Assembly (NCBI GenBank): GCA_009360345.1
Contig: SPDP01000012.1
Coordinates: 1 to 63,614, forward strand
Source of the DNA: Alcaligenaceae bacterium SAGV5
Lineage (GTDB): Bacteria; Pseudomonadota; Gammaproteobacteria; Burkholderiales; Burkholderiaceae_B
DNA length: 63,614 nt
Direction: 5' to 3'
Position numbers and translations under genes: made by a program. Each line of letters starts with the position of its first letter. The first letter of the stretch is position 1. The notes below the pieces were generated by a model. That model made no database searches, had not been told where the DNA came from, and saw only the letters and a list, made by a program, of their open reading frames with translations. Of the stretch, positions 8,435 through 17,376 are shown piece by piece.

Positions 8435-10075
8435 TTATCGGGACGCGTCGGCACGCGGGGCGGCGCCGCGCACGACATCGATCACGGCATCCGCATCGGC
8501 GGGCAAGGCATCGCCGCGCCACGCGCAATGGCCATCCGGCCGCACCAGCACCAGCCGGCGCTCATACAGCCCGGCCACCCGGGGCGAGGCGATGTCCACG
8601 ACCGTGAGCGGTACCCCGCGGCGGCGGGCCGCCTCGACCAGCGGCGCGGCATCGAGCGGCTCGGCCCCCAGGCGCAGCAGCACGAAGCCCCGGCCGAACA
8701 GATCGAGCGTGGAGCGGCCGTCATCCAGCCAGGCGTGCGGCGCGCGATGTCCCGGCCGGGTGGTGGGCGTGTAGTAGCGCGGATGGTCCGGCGGCGCGGA
8801 CGTGCCGTCCGGCACGCAGATGGGCGAATCCTCGTAGCGGTATCCCAGGTGGATGCCCAGCGTTTCCCATTCGGTGTGCGTGGCCTCGGCGATGGCGGCA
8901 CCGACCTGCGCGCGCTGCGCCTCGCCGCGCGCGGAGTCCTCCAGCAGCTCCGAGGCGTCCTCGACCGACTTCAGCGCGAAGTAATTGTGCGCGGACGCGT
9001 TGACGTTGCGCTCGCCCACCGGCTGGCGCTCGACCTCGTAGCTGTCCAGCAGGCGGGGCCCGCCCCAGCCGCGCAACATGGCCTCCAGCTTCCAGCCCAG
9101 GTCGACGACATCGCCCATGCCCGTGTTCATGCCGAAACCACCCGTGGGCGACATGGTGTGCGCGGCATCGCCGGCGATCAGCACGCGGCGGTCGCCATAG
9201 CGCTCCGCGGTCAACTGGCTGCGGCGCCACGGCAGGGCCGAGATCACCTCGAACGGCACGTCGTCGCGGCCGATGCCCCGGCGCACCCAGGACTCGGCGT
9301 CGCGGCAGACCTGTTCGACCTGCGCTTCGTTGCTGACCACCGTCATGCGCCACAGCTCGCGGCCGTCCATGGCGCTGATGTTGCCCCAGAAACCTTCGGC
9401 GCCGAAGAACAGGTAGCGTTCCGCCTCGCCCTTGTCATGGCTGCGGGTCAGGGCCGGGGAGCGGAAGAACAGCGCGGCCGAGTGGTCCAGCGCCCGCGTG
9501 CCCGCCATGCCTATGCCCAGGGCGCGGCGCACGTTGCTGCCCGCGCCGTCGCAGGCCACCAGGTAGCGCGCGCGCAGCGTCGTACGCCGCTCGGTCTTCA
9601 AATCGATCACGTCGGCCCGGACGCCATCGGCATCCTGCTCGAAACCTTCCAACCGGTGCCAGTACCGCAGGTCCAGCGACGGGTATTCGGTCGCGCAGCG
9701 GGTCAGCAGCGGGTCGAACCACAGTTGCGGACAACGCCACTTTTTTTCCGGACTCACGTCGGGCGGCGCGTCGTCGCGCAGGCTGGGATACTCGTGGCGG
9801 GCCAGGAAGTGTCCCGTCATGCTGGTGCAGAACACCATGTCCAGCTGGTAGTCGGGATTGAACGGCGTCTCGCGCACCCGCTGCGCGATGCCCCAGCGCC
9901 GGCAGAACTCCATGGTCCTGACGCCCACGGCGCCCAGCTTGGGCGTGCTGATGGATCCGTCGCGCTGTTCCAGCAGCGTGCATGGAATGCCGCGCCAGGA
10001 TAAGTCCAGCGCCAATCCCAGCCCGACCGGGCCGGCGCCGACGATCAGCACCGGAATGTCGTCCGCCTGTGTCAT
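8435..10075 (-). CDS. FAD-dependent aromatic-ring monooxygenase (TfdB/PheA-like)
   Basis: A single-component flavoprotein hydroxylase of about 546 residues. It has the dinucleotide fold VGAGPVGLGLALDL at the N-terminus, the DG-type motif CDGAGSNVRR near residue 175, and the FAD-ribityl motif LIAGDAAHTMSPTGGFGMNTG near residue 295. A C-terminal thioredoxin-like domain ends with the LVRPDGHCAWRG block typical of phenol/3-HPP hydroxylases. ATG 10075 is used; GGGGA lies 9 bases upstream. It hydroxylates an aromatic substrate with NAD(P)H and O2. The substrate is unknown. Co-transcription with an SDR, a Gfo/Idh enzyme and two Bug receptors marks a catabolic operon. Confidence 0.85.
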   Translation of the reverse strand: MTQADDIPVLIVGAGPVGLGLALDLSWRGIPCTLLEQRDGSISTPKLGAVGVRTMEFCRRWGIAQRVRETPFNPDYQLDMVFCTSMTGHFLARHEYPSLRDDAPPDVSPEKKWRCPQLWFDPLLTRCATEYPSLDLRYWHRLEGFEQDADGVRADVIDLKTERRTTLRARYLVACDGAGSNVRRALGIGMAGTRALDHSAALFFRSPALTRSHDKGEAERYLFFGAEGFWGNISAMDGRELWRMTVVSNEAQVEQVCRDAESWVRRGIGRDDVPFEVISALPWRRSQLTAERYGDRRVLIAGDAAHTMSPTGGFGMNTGMGDVVDLGWKLEAMLRGWGGPRLLDSYEVERQPVGERNVNASAHNYFALKSVEDASELLEDSARGEAQRAQVGAAIAEATHTEWETLGIHLGYRYEDSPICVPDGTSAPPDHPRYYTPTTRPGHRAPHAWLDDGRSTLDLFGRGFVLLRLGAEPLDAAPLVEAARRRGVPLTVVDIASPRVAGLYERRLVLVRPDGHCAWRGDALPADADAVIDVVRGAAPRADASR

Positions 10076-10205
10076 CTCCAAATGTCCCCTCTACGTTGGT
10101 CCGCCGTTTCGTTCCGGAGAATGGAAGAAACGATATGTCGGGGGACTATATGCCTTGGGGCCCGGTCCGCAGCCGGGATTTCTGCCAGATGGAAACGACT
10201 TGGCG

Positions 10206-10934
10206 TCAGAAAACCGCGGTTCCGACGCTGCCGCCGCCGCACACGAACAGGTTCTGCCCCGTCACGAAACCGGACTCCGCGGCCAGAAAAAACAGCACCG
10301 CGTGGGCCACATCGTCCGGCGTGCCGATCCGGCCGACAGGCAGGCCGGCCAGGACCGCCTCGGTCTGCGGCGCGCCGGGCGGATGGTTGGCACGGAACAG
10401 GTCGGTCTCGATCGGCCCCGGACTCACCATGTTGACCGTGATGCCGTCCCGGGCCAGCTCCAGGGCAAGGCTGCGCGTCATGCCCAGCAGCCCGGCCTTG
10501 ACCATGCCGTAGACCGCGCGGCCGGGCCGCCCCAGCATCATGCGGCTGCCGATGCTGACGATCCGGCCTCCGCCCAGGGCCCGCATGCCGGGCACCAGCG
10601 CCTGCATGCATTGCAGCGACGCGCGATCGTGTATCTCGAACATGGACCGCGCCCGGTCCAGGTCCAGGTCTTCCAGCCTGGGGACATAGGTGAAGCCCGC
10701 GTTGTTGACGAGGTTGCGCACGCGGTGCCGGGCGACGATCGTCGCCAGCATGTCCGCCGTCTCGGCCTGATCGGTCAGATCGGCGCAATAGGTAATGGCG
10801 GGAAGATCCTCGGCGGGCGGCGCCAGGGAAAGATTGATGACCTCGTGCCCCCGCGCGGCAAGACGGCGGGCGATGGCGCCGCCGATGGCGCCGCTCGCGC
10901 CGGTGACGAGGCTGACTGTCGATGCTTGACTCAT
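10206..10934 (-). CDS. Short-chain dehydrogenase/reductase
   Basis: A 242-residue classical SDR: cofactor motif TGASGAIGG near residue 11, NNAG near 90, catalytic Ser in SIGSRM and YGMVK (YxxxK), then PGPIETD. The absence of an acidic residue right after the second strand, where Ser occurs (NLSLAPP), leaves the NAD or NADP preference open. It lies within the minus-strand hydroxylase operon, between the Gfo/Idh gene and the monooxygenase, and probably oxidises an alcohol intermediate or reduces a keto intermediate. Confidence 0.88.
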   Translation of the reverse strand: MSQASTVSLVTGASGAIGGAIARRLAARGHEVINLSLAPPAEDLPAITYCADLTDQAETADMLATIVARHRVRNLVNNAGFTYVPRLEDLDLDRARSMFEIHDRASLQCMQALVPGMRALGGGRIVSIGSRMMLGRPGRAVYGMVKAGLLGMTRSLALELARDGITVNMVSPGPIETDLFRANHPPGAPQTEAVLAGLPVGRIGTPDDVAHAVLFFLAAESGFVTGQNLFVCGGGSVGTAVF

Positions 10935-10969
10935 ATGCGTATCGGCGGCCTGCTGTGCCGCCGCTCCAT

Positions 10970-11992
10970 TCAATCGATTGAAACCACACGCTGCGGCACC
11001 GTGGACCGCCCCGTTTTCGCGGACAGATAGGCCGCGTCGATGACCCGCTGGGTCCTTTCCAGGTCCTCCAGCCCGGCGACGGGCGATGCGCCGGCCTGCG
11101 CACGGGACAGGGTCGCGCGGACGTAGTCGGCGAAGTAGTCCTTGAACCGCCACCCGCCATCGACGCTCCGGGAAGCGCCGGAGGCGGTGTCCAGGAATGC
11201 CAGGCGCTCCCCCTCCCGCTTCGCGGTGAAGGCGCGATGGGCAAGCGAGATATGGAAATCCATGTAGTCCGCCGCGCGCGCGGGCTGCCGGTACGACGTT
11301 TCGAGAGAGGCAACCGTCCCGTCAGACAAGACCAGGGACAGCGAAGCATGATCCTCGACGGCCAGCCGCCACGCCTTGTCCGACAGCGTGGCCTGCACGG
11401 ACACCACGTCGGCGCCCGTGATCCACGACAACAGATCGATGGGATGATGGCCGAGGTTCATCAGGCATCCGCCTCCGGCCCGCCCGGGCTCGACCAGCCA
11501 TGGCGACGAATCGGCGAACCGCAGCGGCGATCCGGCATGGACGGAACATTGCATATGGAGAAAATCCGGCGATGGCAGCGGCAGGGTCGCCGACAAGGCC
11601 CGGGCCAGCGCGCTCAGCCGGTAGTGGAACGGAATCGAGACGAATACGTCCGCGCGCCTGGCCGCGCGGCGAATGCCGGCGATGTGGTCGCCATGCAGCC
11701 CCGCGGGCTTCTCGATGGAAAAGGGCATGCCGCCATCGATCAACCGGCTGGCAATGGCCGGCATGTCCGCGTGCGCACCGAAAGCGAACGCGAACCCGGC
11801 TCCCGATCGGCTCAGCAGCTCATCCACGGTCGCGAATACCGGCGCATCGAACTCCGCCGCGACCTGCCGGGCAAGCGGCGGAGAAGGATCCCAGATACCC
11901 GCTATCCGGACGTCGGGCCCAAGAAAGGCCGGACGATACATCGGATAGTGCCAGTGGCTGGGAGCGATCAAGGCAACACGATGCTCCGCCAT
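10970..11992 (-). CDS. Gfo/Idh/MocA-family oxidoreductase
   Basis: A 340-residue protein with an N-terminal Rossmann domain and the family's conserved EKPAG block near residue 94, followed by the Gfo_Idh_MocA C-terminal fold including GGGCLMNLGHHPIDLLSW. The first turn (ALIAPSHWHYPMY) departs from GxGxxG, which is seen in some family members that bind nucleotide tightly or process unusual substrates. It is separated by 10 bases from the upstream Bug gene, so the two are co-transcribed. Substrate unknown. Confidence 0.8.
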   Translation of the reverse strand: MAEHRVALIAPSHWHYPMYRPAFLGPDVRIAGIWDPSPPLARQVAAEFDAPVFATVDELLSRSGAGFAFAFGAHADMPAIASRLIDGGMPFSIEKPAGLHGDHIAGIRRAARRADVFVSIPFHYRLSALARALSATLPLPSPDFLHMQCSVHAGSPLRFADSSPWLVEPGRAGGGCLMNLGHHPIDLLSWITGADVVSVQATLSDKAWRLAVEDHASLSLVLSDGTVASLETSYRQPARAADYMDFHISLAHRAFTAKREGERLAFLDTASGASRSVDGGWRFKDYFADYVRATLSRAQAGASPVAGLEDLERTQRVIDAAYLSAKTGRSTVPQRVVSID

Positions 11993-12001
11993 CCCCGGGT
12001 C

Positions 12002-12952
12002 CTATTCCGCCTTGATGCCGTGGTCGGCGATCAGCTTGCCCATGCGCTGGCGCTCGGCCGCCAGCCAGCGCTCGGAGGCTGCCCGGTCCATGGTTTTCGC
12101 ATCCAGGCCCAGGTCGCGCAGTTTCTGTTGCACCTGCTTGTCCGACGCGGCGGCCAATACGCGCTGCTCGAGATCCTTCACCACCGCCTCGGGCGTCTTG
12201 GACGGCACCATCACGAAGTACGCCCCTTGCATCACGAAGCCGGGCAGCCCCGCTTCGCTCACGGTCGGCACGTCGGGCATGGCGGGGATGCGCTGGTCGC
12301 CCGAGACGGCCAGCGCCTTCAGCCTGCCGCTCTTGATGAACCCCATCGCGCCGGCCACGCCGACGAATGCCGCGGGAACCTGGCCGCCAACGAGATCGTT
12401 CATGGCCGGCGCGCCGCCCTTATAGGGCACGTGCGTCATATCCAGGCTCGCGGCGCTGGCAAAGGCCGCCATCGTCAGGTGCCCCTGCGATCCCAGGCCG
12501 CCCGACGCATAGTCGAGCCGCTTGTCCTTGGCATAGGCGATGAAGTCCTTCAGGCCTTTCACCGGCACGGACGGGTTCACCACCAGCACCGCCGGCTGGA
12601 ACGCCACGGCCGCGACCACCTTCAGATCCCGCTCCGCGTCGAAGGCCGGGTCGCGGGGATAGAGACGCGGGTTGACCGTGACCATCGCGCCATCGGCGAA
12701 CAGCAGGCTGGACCCGTTCGTGGCGCCGCCCGCGGCCACCCGGGCGCCTATCATGCCGTTGGCGCCGCCGCGGTTGTCGACCACGAAGACATCGCCCGAT
12801 GTCTGCTGCATTTGCGCGGTCACGATGCGGGCGACCAGGTCCAGGGGACCCCCGGCGGGAAAGGGCACGATGGCCTGGACCGTCGCGGCCGAGGATGAAA
12901 ACGCGACCAGCGCGCAGGCCGTGAACACGGCGCTCGACAGAATCTTCTTCAC
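12002..12952 (-). CDS. Bug-family periplasmic receptor (TctC-like)
   Basis: The second Bug receptor of this operon, about 316 residues. The GTG start at 12952 was chosen because GGAG lies 7 bases upstream and the residues that follow (KKILSSAVFTACALVAFSSSAA) form a signal peptide. Family motifs: VQAIVPFPAGGPLDLVAR, VVDNRGGANGMIGA and THVPYKGGAPAMNDLVGGQ. It is first in the transcription unit after the LysR gene, so it is the likely primary target of that regulator. Confidence 0.9.
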   Translation of the reverse strand: MKKILSSAVFTACALVAFSSSAATVQAIVPFPAGGPLDLVARIVTAQMQQTSGDVFVVDNRGGANGMIGARVAAGGATNGSSLLFADGAMVTVNPRLYPRDPAFDAERDLKVVAAVAFQPAVLVVNPSVPVKGLKDFIAYAKDKRLDYASGGLGSQGHLTMAAFASAASLDMTHVPYKGGAPAMNDLVGGQVPAAFVGVAGAMGFIKSGRLKALAVSGDQRIPAMPDVPTVSEAGLPGFVMQGAYFVMVPSKTPEAVVKDLEQRVLAAASDKQVQQKLRDLGLDAKTMDRAASERWLAAERQRMGKLIADHGIKAE

Positions 12953-13042
12953 GATGTCTCCAATAGGGCGGACCGACTGCGGCCGCATTTGGCGTGAAGA
13001 TTACTGGCGCGATCCGGCGGGGTAAAACGACTTTTCGGCGCT

Positions 13043-13077
13043 TCAGTTGATCAAAACAGCAACTCAAGACGAACTGA
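13043..13077. promoter_or_regulatory. Candidate LysR operator upstream of the Bug-led operon
   Basis: Two nested dyads lie just upstream of the minus-strand operon: TCAGTT (13043-13048) with AACTGA (13072-13077), and inside them GTTG-N10-CAAC (13046-13063). The gap is AT-richer than its surroundings. It overlaps the last codons of the LysR gene and lies about 95-125 bases upstream of the GTG of the next gene, a normal distance for a LysR recognition site. This is pattern-based only. Confidence 0.35.
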
Positions 13078-14038
13078 GTACGTATTGCCGGATCATCTCC
13101 AGCAACTGGTCCCGAAGCGCGTGCCGGCCCGCGCCCTGCCGGGCAATGATGCCCAGCGGGGCTTCCAGCATGGAACAATCGACGGACAATTGGTCCAGCA
13201 GGCCTTGCTCGAGATCCGGCTTCACGTGCCGGGTCGACGCGAACCAGACCGCGTCGCTCGTCTGTGTGCAGGCACGGCTCAGTTCGAGATAGATCGTCTC
13301 GATGCGGGTCTCGTTCATCTGCAATCCCTGCGACACGAACAACCGCTGGATCTCGGCCCAGGTCACGGTCTCGGGCGGAGGCAGGACCAGCGGATAGGCA
13401 GCGATGTCCGCGAGCCTCAGTTCGGGGCGTCCGGCCAGGGGGTGGCCAGGACGGACCACGGCGATGTACCGGTCCAGCAGCAATTGCTCGAAGAAGAGGC
13501 CCTGCATGTCGTCCGCGGGCGGCAAGCGGCCGAGCACGGCCTGAATGGCATCCTCGCGCAGCAGGTTGAGCAGGATCGCCTTCGAGCCGGCCACGACCTC
13601 CAGCGTCATGCCGGGGACTTGTCCGGTCAGGCGTTGCAGGACGGCCGGCAACAGGCTCACCGCCGCGACCGGCATGGCGCCGATGCGAAGCGCGGCGCCG
13701 GCCGGCGCCAGGCCGCGGGCGGAGGCCGCGCCCCATCTCAAGGCCTCGACCGCGCTCGCCGCATGGCGCGCGAACTTCTCTCCCGCCTCGGTCGGCACCG
13801 TGCCCAGCTTGGACCGCTGGAACAGGGTCACGCCCAGCTCCGCCTCCAGCTCACGCAGCGTCTTGGACGCCGCCGATTCCGTCACGTGCAGCGCCCGCGC
13901 CGCATCGCGCAGGCTGTGGGTGCGCATGACCTCGAGCATGCACTCCAGGTGCCGCAGCTTGATGCGCCGCAGATCCAGGGGCCGGTCGCTCCCGGACGCG
14001 AGCGGATCGGAAACAAGGCGGGGGGTCCTGGCACGCAT
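13064..14038 (-). CDS. LysR-family transcriptional regulator
   Basis: A 324-residue LTTR. The winged HTH is near residues 27-85 (RHLECMLEVMRTHSLRDAARALHVTESAASKTLRELEAELG), followed by a PBP2-type effector domain. An N-terminal extension of about 25 residues precedes the HTH. The HTH resembles the GbpR/PcaQ branch, with TESAASKTLRELE. It lies directly upstream of, and on the same strand as, the Bug/Gfo/SDR/hydroxylase operon and most likely activates it in response to the aromatic substrate. Confidence 0.9.
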   Translation of the reverse strand: MRARTPRLVSDPLASGSDRPLDLRRIKLRHLECMLEVMRTHSLRDAARALHVTESAASKTLRELEAELGVTLFQRSKLGTVPTEAGEKFARHAASAVEALRWGAASARGLAPAGAALRIGAMPVAAVSLLPAVLQRLTGQVPGMTLEVVAGSKAILLNLLREDAIQAVLGRLPPADDMQGLFFEQLLLDRYIAVVRPGHPLAGRPELRLADIAAYPLVLPPPETVTWAEIQRLFVSQGLQMNETRIETIYLELSRACTQTSDAVWFASTRHVKPDLEQGLLDQLSVDCSMLEAPLGIIARQGAGRHALRDQLLEMIRQYVLSSS

Positions 14039-14110
14039 GTCGGGAACGCTCGGGCAAGAAGGCAGGCATCCGATTCTATCGGATGCGTCCTTCCTGCCCG
14101 CCTCCGTCGG

Positions 14111-14614
14111 TTACTTCGGCAAACAGGGCGAGGCCGGCGAACACGTGTCGCCCAGCACCGCCACGGCCTGGATCTCGATCTGCATGCCCGGCACGGCCAG
14201 CGCCGAGACCGTGATCTGCGCGCTGGCCGGGAAGCGGCGGTCGGGGAACATCTCGCTGCGAACCTTGGCGAAGGTGGCGCCGTTGCGCACGTCCGTCATG
14301 TACACCGTCATGGTGACGATGTCCTTCAGGCTCCCGCCCGCGCGCTTCAAGGTCTGGTCGATCAATGCGAACACCGTGCGCGCCTGCGCCTCGAAGTCGC
14401 CTTTGATGTCGCGGCCCTGCAGGTCGGTGGTGGCCGTCTCGCCCGCCAGCCAGACGATGCGCCCGCCTTCGGTCACGACCGCGGGCGAATACGAACGGCC
14501 CTGCGTGCGCTCTCCCTGCGGCATGTGGTCGGCCGCCTGCACCGTCCCCCACGCCAACAACGACAACGCACACGCCGCCCCCAGCTTCGATACGGCGCTC
14601 ATGGACGCGCTCAT
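14111..14614 (-). CDS. Exported RidA/YjgF-family protein
   Basis: A 167-residue RidA-family protein with a clear N-terminal signal sequence (SKLGAACALSLLAWGTVQAADH), so the enzyme is probably periplasmic. The body shows the family pattern: a VVTEGGRIVWLAGETATTD strand, a VFALIDQTLKRAGGSLKDIVTMTVYMTD block, a MFPDRRFPAS segment and a QIEIQAVAVLG end strand. The Arg of the usual active site may be absent from the final strand (MQIEIQAVAV). Its ATG overlaps the stop of the SnoaL gene in the ATGA manner. Two cysteines sit in the C-terminal DTCSPASPC tail. Confidence 0.8.
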   Translation of the reverse strand: MSASMSAVSKLGAACALSLLAWGTVQAADHMPQGERTQGRSYSPAVVTEGGRIVWLAGETATTDLQGRDIKGDFEAQARTVFALIDQTLKRAGGSLKDIVTMTVYMTDVRNGATFAKVRSEMFPDRRFPASAQITVSALAVPGMQIEIQAVAVLGDTCSPASPCLPK

Positions 14615-15246
14615 AGGAAATTGAACAACTTGTATGACGGATCGTCCTTGCCCAGGCGATCTCCCAGAGTGCTATAGCGGGTCTTCAGCTCGGAGGCGGG
14701 AAAGACCTCGATACGCCGAAAATCCGTGACCGACTGGCGCGAGTCGATGGCCCATCTGCCGTTGCGGCGCGACCAGCGGTCCAGATAACGCGAGTGCATC
14801 CAGCGTTCCTCGACCTGATCTTTCTCGACGGCGACCACCAGGGTCGCGGTGCCGGTCGTTTCGCTGACCGCCTTGTCGCCCCGCACCTCGATCAGCATAT
14901 TGGTCATGCGATGGTTGTTGGACAGCATGGATTTGTGCGCATCGAGCAGCCAATCGACGAACGAGGCCCAGGGATCGAAGCGCATTTTGCCGAACTGCAC
15001 GGTGCCATTGGCGTGGCCCAGCGACAGCAGGATGTCCCGGTCCAGCAGGTCCAGGCCACGCGGGTAACGGTACAGCACCTCGGAAATGGCCTGCTTGCCG
15101 AGCAGTTGCTCCAGGGCCTCGGCCTGCGAAGGCGGCGTGGCGGCGCGGGCTGGCGCGCTGCCCATGGCGGCGCCGACCACGGCGGCCAGTCCCGCTCCGG
15201 CGGTAAGAAGCTGGCGCCGCAGCGGCGCGTTCGGTGCTTGCTGCAT
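14611..15246 (-). CDS. Exported SnoaL/NTF2-like protein with Tat-type signal
   Basis: A 211-residue protein. The N-terminus has a twin-arginine-like RRQLLTAGAG followed by a hydrophobic stretch and an ARA cleavage site. The remainder is a SnoaL-like (NTF2 fold) domain: AISEVLYRYPRGLDLLDRDIL, then HRMTNMLIEVRGDKAVSETTGTA, and RYLDRWSRRNGRWAIDSRQSVTDFRRIEVFP. This arrangement is common in small polar cyclases, isomerases and dehydratases that act on aromatics or polyketides. It is sandwiched between an exported amidohydrolase and an exported RidA protein in one operon. Confidence 0.82.
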   Translation of the reverse strand: MQQAPNAPLRRQLLTAGAGLAAVVGAAMGSAPARAATPPSQAEALEQLLGKQAISEVLYRYPRGLDLLDRDILLSLGHANGTVQFGKMRFDPWASFVDWLLDAHKSMLSNNHRMTNMLIEVRGDKAVSETTGTATLVVAVEKDQVEERWMHSRYLDRWSRRNGRWAIDSRQSVTDFRRIEVFPASELKTRYSTLGDRLGKDDPSYKLFNFL

Positions 15247-15308
15247 GAGTCTCTCCTGACAGATGGGGAAGAATGTCCCCGGCCCCCCGGGCCGGGAACG
15301 GGTAAGCC

Positions 15309-16412
15309 TCAGCCGGCGCGCCGGCCGGCCGGCGCCAGGCCCGGGACGATGCGCAGCGCGTTGCCGCGCTCGATGGCTTCGAGCTCGGCCTCGGTGAACA
15401 TCCCTAGGTCGCGGATCTCTTTGACCGCCCGGCCCGCCGAGCGGTACGGGAAGTCGCTGCCCATCAGGATCTGCGAGGCCGGCACCAGTTGGCGCAGCGC
15501 CGCCATCGCGGGCGGATTCAGGATGGCGGCCGTGTCGTAGTGCAGGCGCCGGAACTCGTCCATGGCGCGGGTCGGCCAGCGCGGCGCGGTGGGCGACCCG
15601 GCGAACAGCGCATCGATACGGCTGGCGAAGCTGGGCAACGATCCGCCGCCGTGCGACAGGATGAAGCGGATGTCGGGGCAGCGCGACAGCACGCCGTTGA
15701 TGTAGAGGCTGGCCGCGCAGCGCGTGGTGTCGGTCGGGTACTCCAGCGACACCTTGGTCTCGGGCACCAGGTTGCCGCAGCAGTTGGCGGCGGTGGGGTG
15801 GAAATACACCGTGGCCTTGCGGCGATTCAGTTCCTCGAACACCGGGAAGAACGCAGGATCACCCGCCCAGCGATCGCCGTAGCTGGTCAGCAGGCCCACG
15901 CCGTTGAGCTTGAGCTCGTCCAGCGCATAGGCGATCTCGCGCAGGCTGCCTTCCACGTCGGGCAGCGGCACGGCCGCGAACATGCCGAACCGGCCGGGAT
16001 GGTCGGCGATCATCTTCGCGCCGTATTCGTTGCACTCGCGCGCCAGGCGCCGGCCCTGCGCCACGTCGCCGAAGAACACGCCCGGCGTGGAAATCGACAC
16101 GATGGCCGTCGCCACGCCCTGCTTGTCCATGTCGTCCAGCGACTTGCGCGGCGACCACTGGTCGAACATGTCGGTGGGCGCGCCGGGCGACGAGTCGACA
16201 ACGCCCTCGCGCGCGGCCGCCAGGTAGGCGGGTGGAAAGATGTGATGGTGCGTATCGATGCGGCGCGGCGCCGCGCCCTGGGCGCCGGCCCGGCCCGACA
16301 TTGCCAGGCACCCGGCGCACAGCGAGGCGTAGCCCGCCAGTCCCTTCAGCGCGCGCCTGCGGCCCGGTTGCGCGAGCGGCGGCGCGGCGATTGCATTGCG
16401 GTCAGACGGCAT
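15309..16412 (-). CDS. Exported amidohydrolase (amidohydrolase_2 / ACMSD-like family)
   Basis: A 367-residue metal-dependent hydrolase or decarboxylase. A Tat-like GRRRALKGLAG with a hydrophobic segment ends near GRAGAQG. Metal ligands are visible: DTHHHIFP (HxH, about residue 54), His in VYFHPTAANCCG (about 203), His in LSHGGGSLP (about 250) and Asp in MGSDFPY (about 320). The family includes aminocarboxymuconate-semialdehyde and gamma-resorcylate decarboxylases as well as true hydrolases. It leads a three-gene operon of exported enzymes. The 5' flank reaches a suspected joint near 16.5 kb. Confidence 0.87.
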   Translation of the reverse strand: MPSDRNAIAAPPLAQPGRRRALKGLAGYASLCAGCLAMSGRAGAQGAAPRRIDTHHHIFPPAYLAAAREGVVDSSPGAPTDMFDQWSPRKSLDDMDKQGVATAIVSISTPGVFFGDVAQGRRLARECNEYGAKMIADHPGRFGMFAAVPLPDVEGSLREIAYALDELKLNGVGLLTSYGDRWAGDPAFFPVFEELNRRKATVYFHPTAANCCGNLVPETKVSLEYPTDTTRCAASLYINGVLSRCPDIRFILSHGGGSLPSFASRIDALFAGSPTAPRWPTRAMDEFRRLHYDTAAILNPPAMAALRQLVPASQILMGSDFPYRSAGRAVKEIRDLGMFTEAELEAIERGNALRIVPGLAPAGRRAG

Positions 16413-16485
16413 TGCCCGGATCCTCGTTCGGTCATCGACGGGCGCATCTTATGCCGCGACTTCACGCATGTCGCATTGCAAATAA

Positions 16486-17337
16486 TCATGGATCCATGAG
16501 CAAGCCCAGCAGCCCGCACACCGTCAGGCCGAAGATGTGATAGAGCGGCAGCGCGCAAACAAAGATGTGCGGACTGTGCCGCGCCTCCTTTCCCGCGGGC
16601 CGTTCGTCCGTCAGCAGCCAGGCATCGCATTGCAGGACGTTGGCGACGAGATTCCGGTGCAGCAGGACGGCCCCCTTGGCCACGCCCGTCGTGCCGCCGG
16701 TGTACTGCAGGAAGGCGACGTCCTCGGGGCCGACCTCGGGGCGCGCCAGTTCCCGCGCCGCCCCTTGCGCCAGCGCGCGCCGGAAACCCACGGCGCCCGG
16801 CAGGCTGAACGGCGGGACCAGTTTCTTGACATGGCGCACCACCGCATTGACGATGGCGCCCTTCACGCCGCCCATCAGGTCGCCCATGGACGCCACCACG
16901 ATGTGGCGGATGGCCGTCTCGGGCAACACCTTCTGCAGGGTGGAGGCGAAGTTCTCGAGGATGACGATGGCCTCGGCGCCGCTGTCCTTGAGCTGGTGCT
17001 GGAGCTCCGGGGCGGTATAGAGGGGATTGACGTTGACCACCGTGTAGCCGGCCCGCAGCACCGCCGCGATGGCGACGGGATATTGCAGGACGTTGGGCAT
17101 CATCAGCGCCACGCGCGCGCCGCGCGGCAGTCCGCGGGATTGCAGCCAGGCCCCCAGCTTGCGCGACATGGCGTCGATGTCGGCGTAGGCAAGCGTCTTG
17201 CCCATGCAGACGAAGGCCGGGCGCTCGGCGAACTGCTCGAACGACTCCTCCAGCAACTGGACCAGGGACCGATAGCGTCCGGGGTCGATGTCGGCGGGAA
17301 TGCCCGGCGGGTAGTGCGCCAGCCACGGTCTTTGCAT
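16486..17337 (-). pseudogene. fadD: N-terminal half of a long-chain acyl-CoA synthetase (truncated)
   Basis: Residues 1-279 match the N-terminal half of FadD-type AMP-forming ligases. Present are the RVALMMPNVLQYPVAIAAVLRAG region, NVNPLYTAPEL, and the AMP-binding signature YTGGTTGVAKGA near residue 225. The last family-like residues are LPLYHIFGLTVCGLLGL. Full-length FadD is about 550 residues; the C-terminal adenylation subdomain and CoA-binding lid are missing, so this fragment cannot form acyl-CoA. The break coincides with suspected joint 1, so it may be an assembly edge rather than a natural pseudogene. Confidence 0.75.
16490..16505. other. Suspected joint 1: acyl-CoA ligase gene cut off
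   Basis: The minus-strand acyl-CoA synthetase follows its family to the residues GLTVCGLLGL and then reads only a few unrelated codons to a stop. On the other side the sequence is the upstream region of the exported amidohydrolase gene. There is no insertion sequence, target duplication or repeat. A GGATCC lies at the joint. Confidence 0.6.
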
Positions 17338-17376
17338 GCACGTCTCCTGGTCTAGTCTGCGCCGCGCGGTGTCGGC

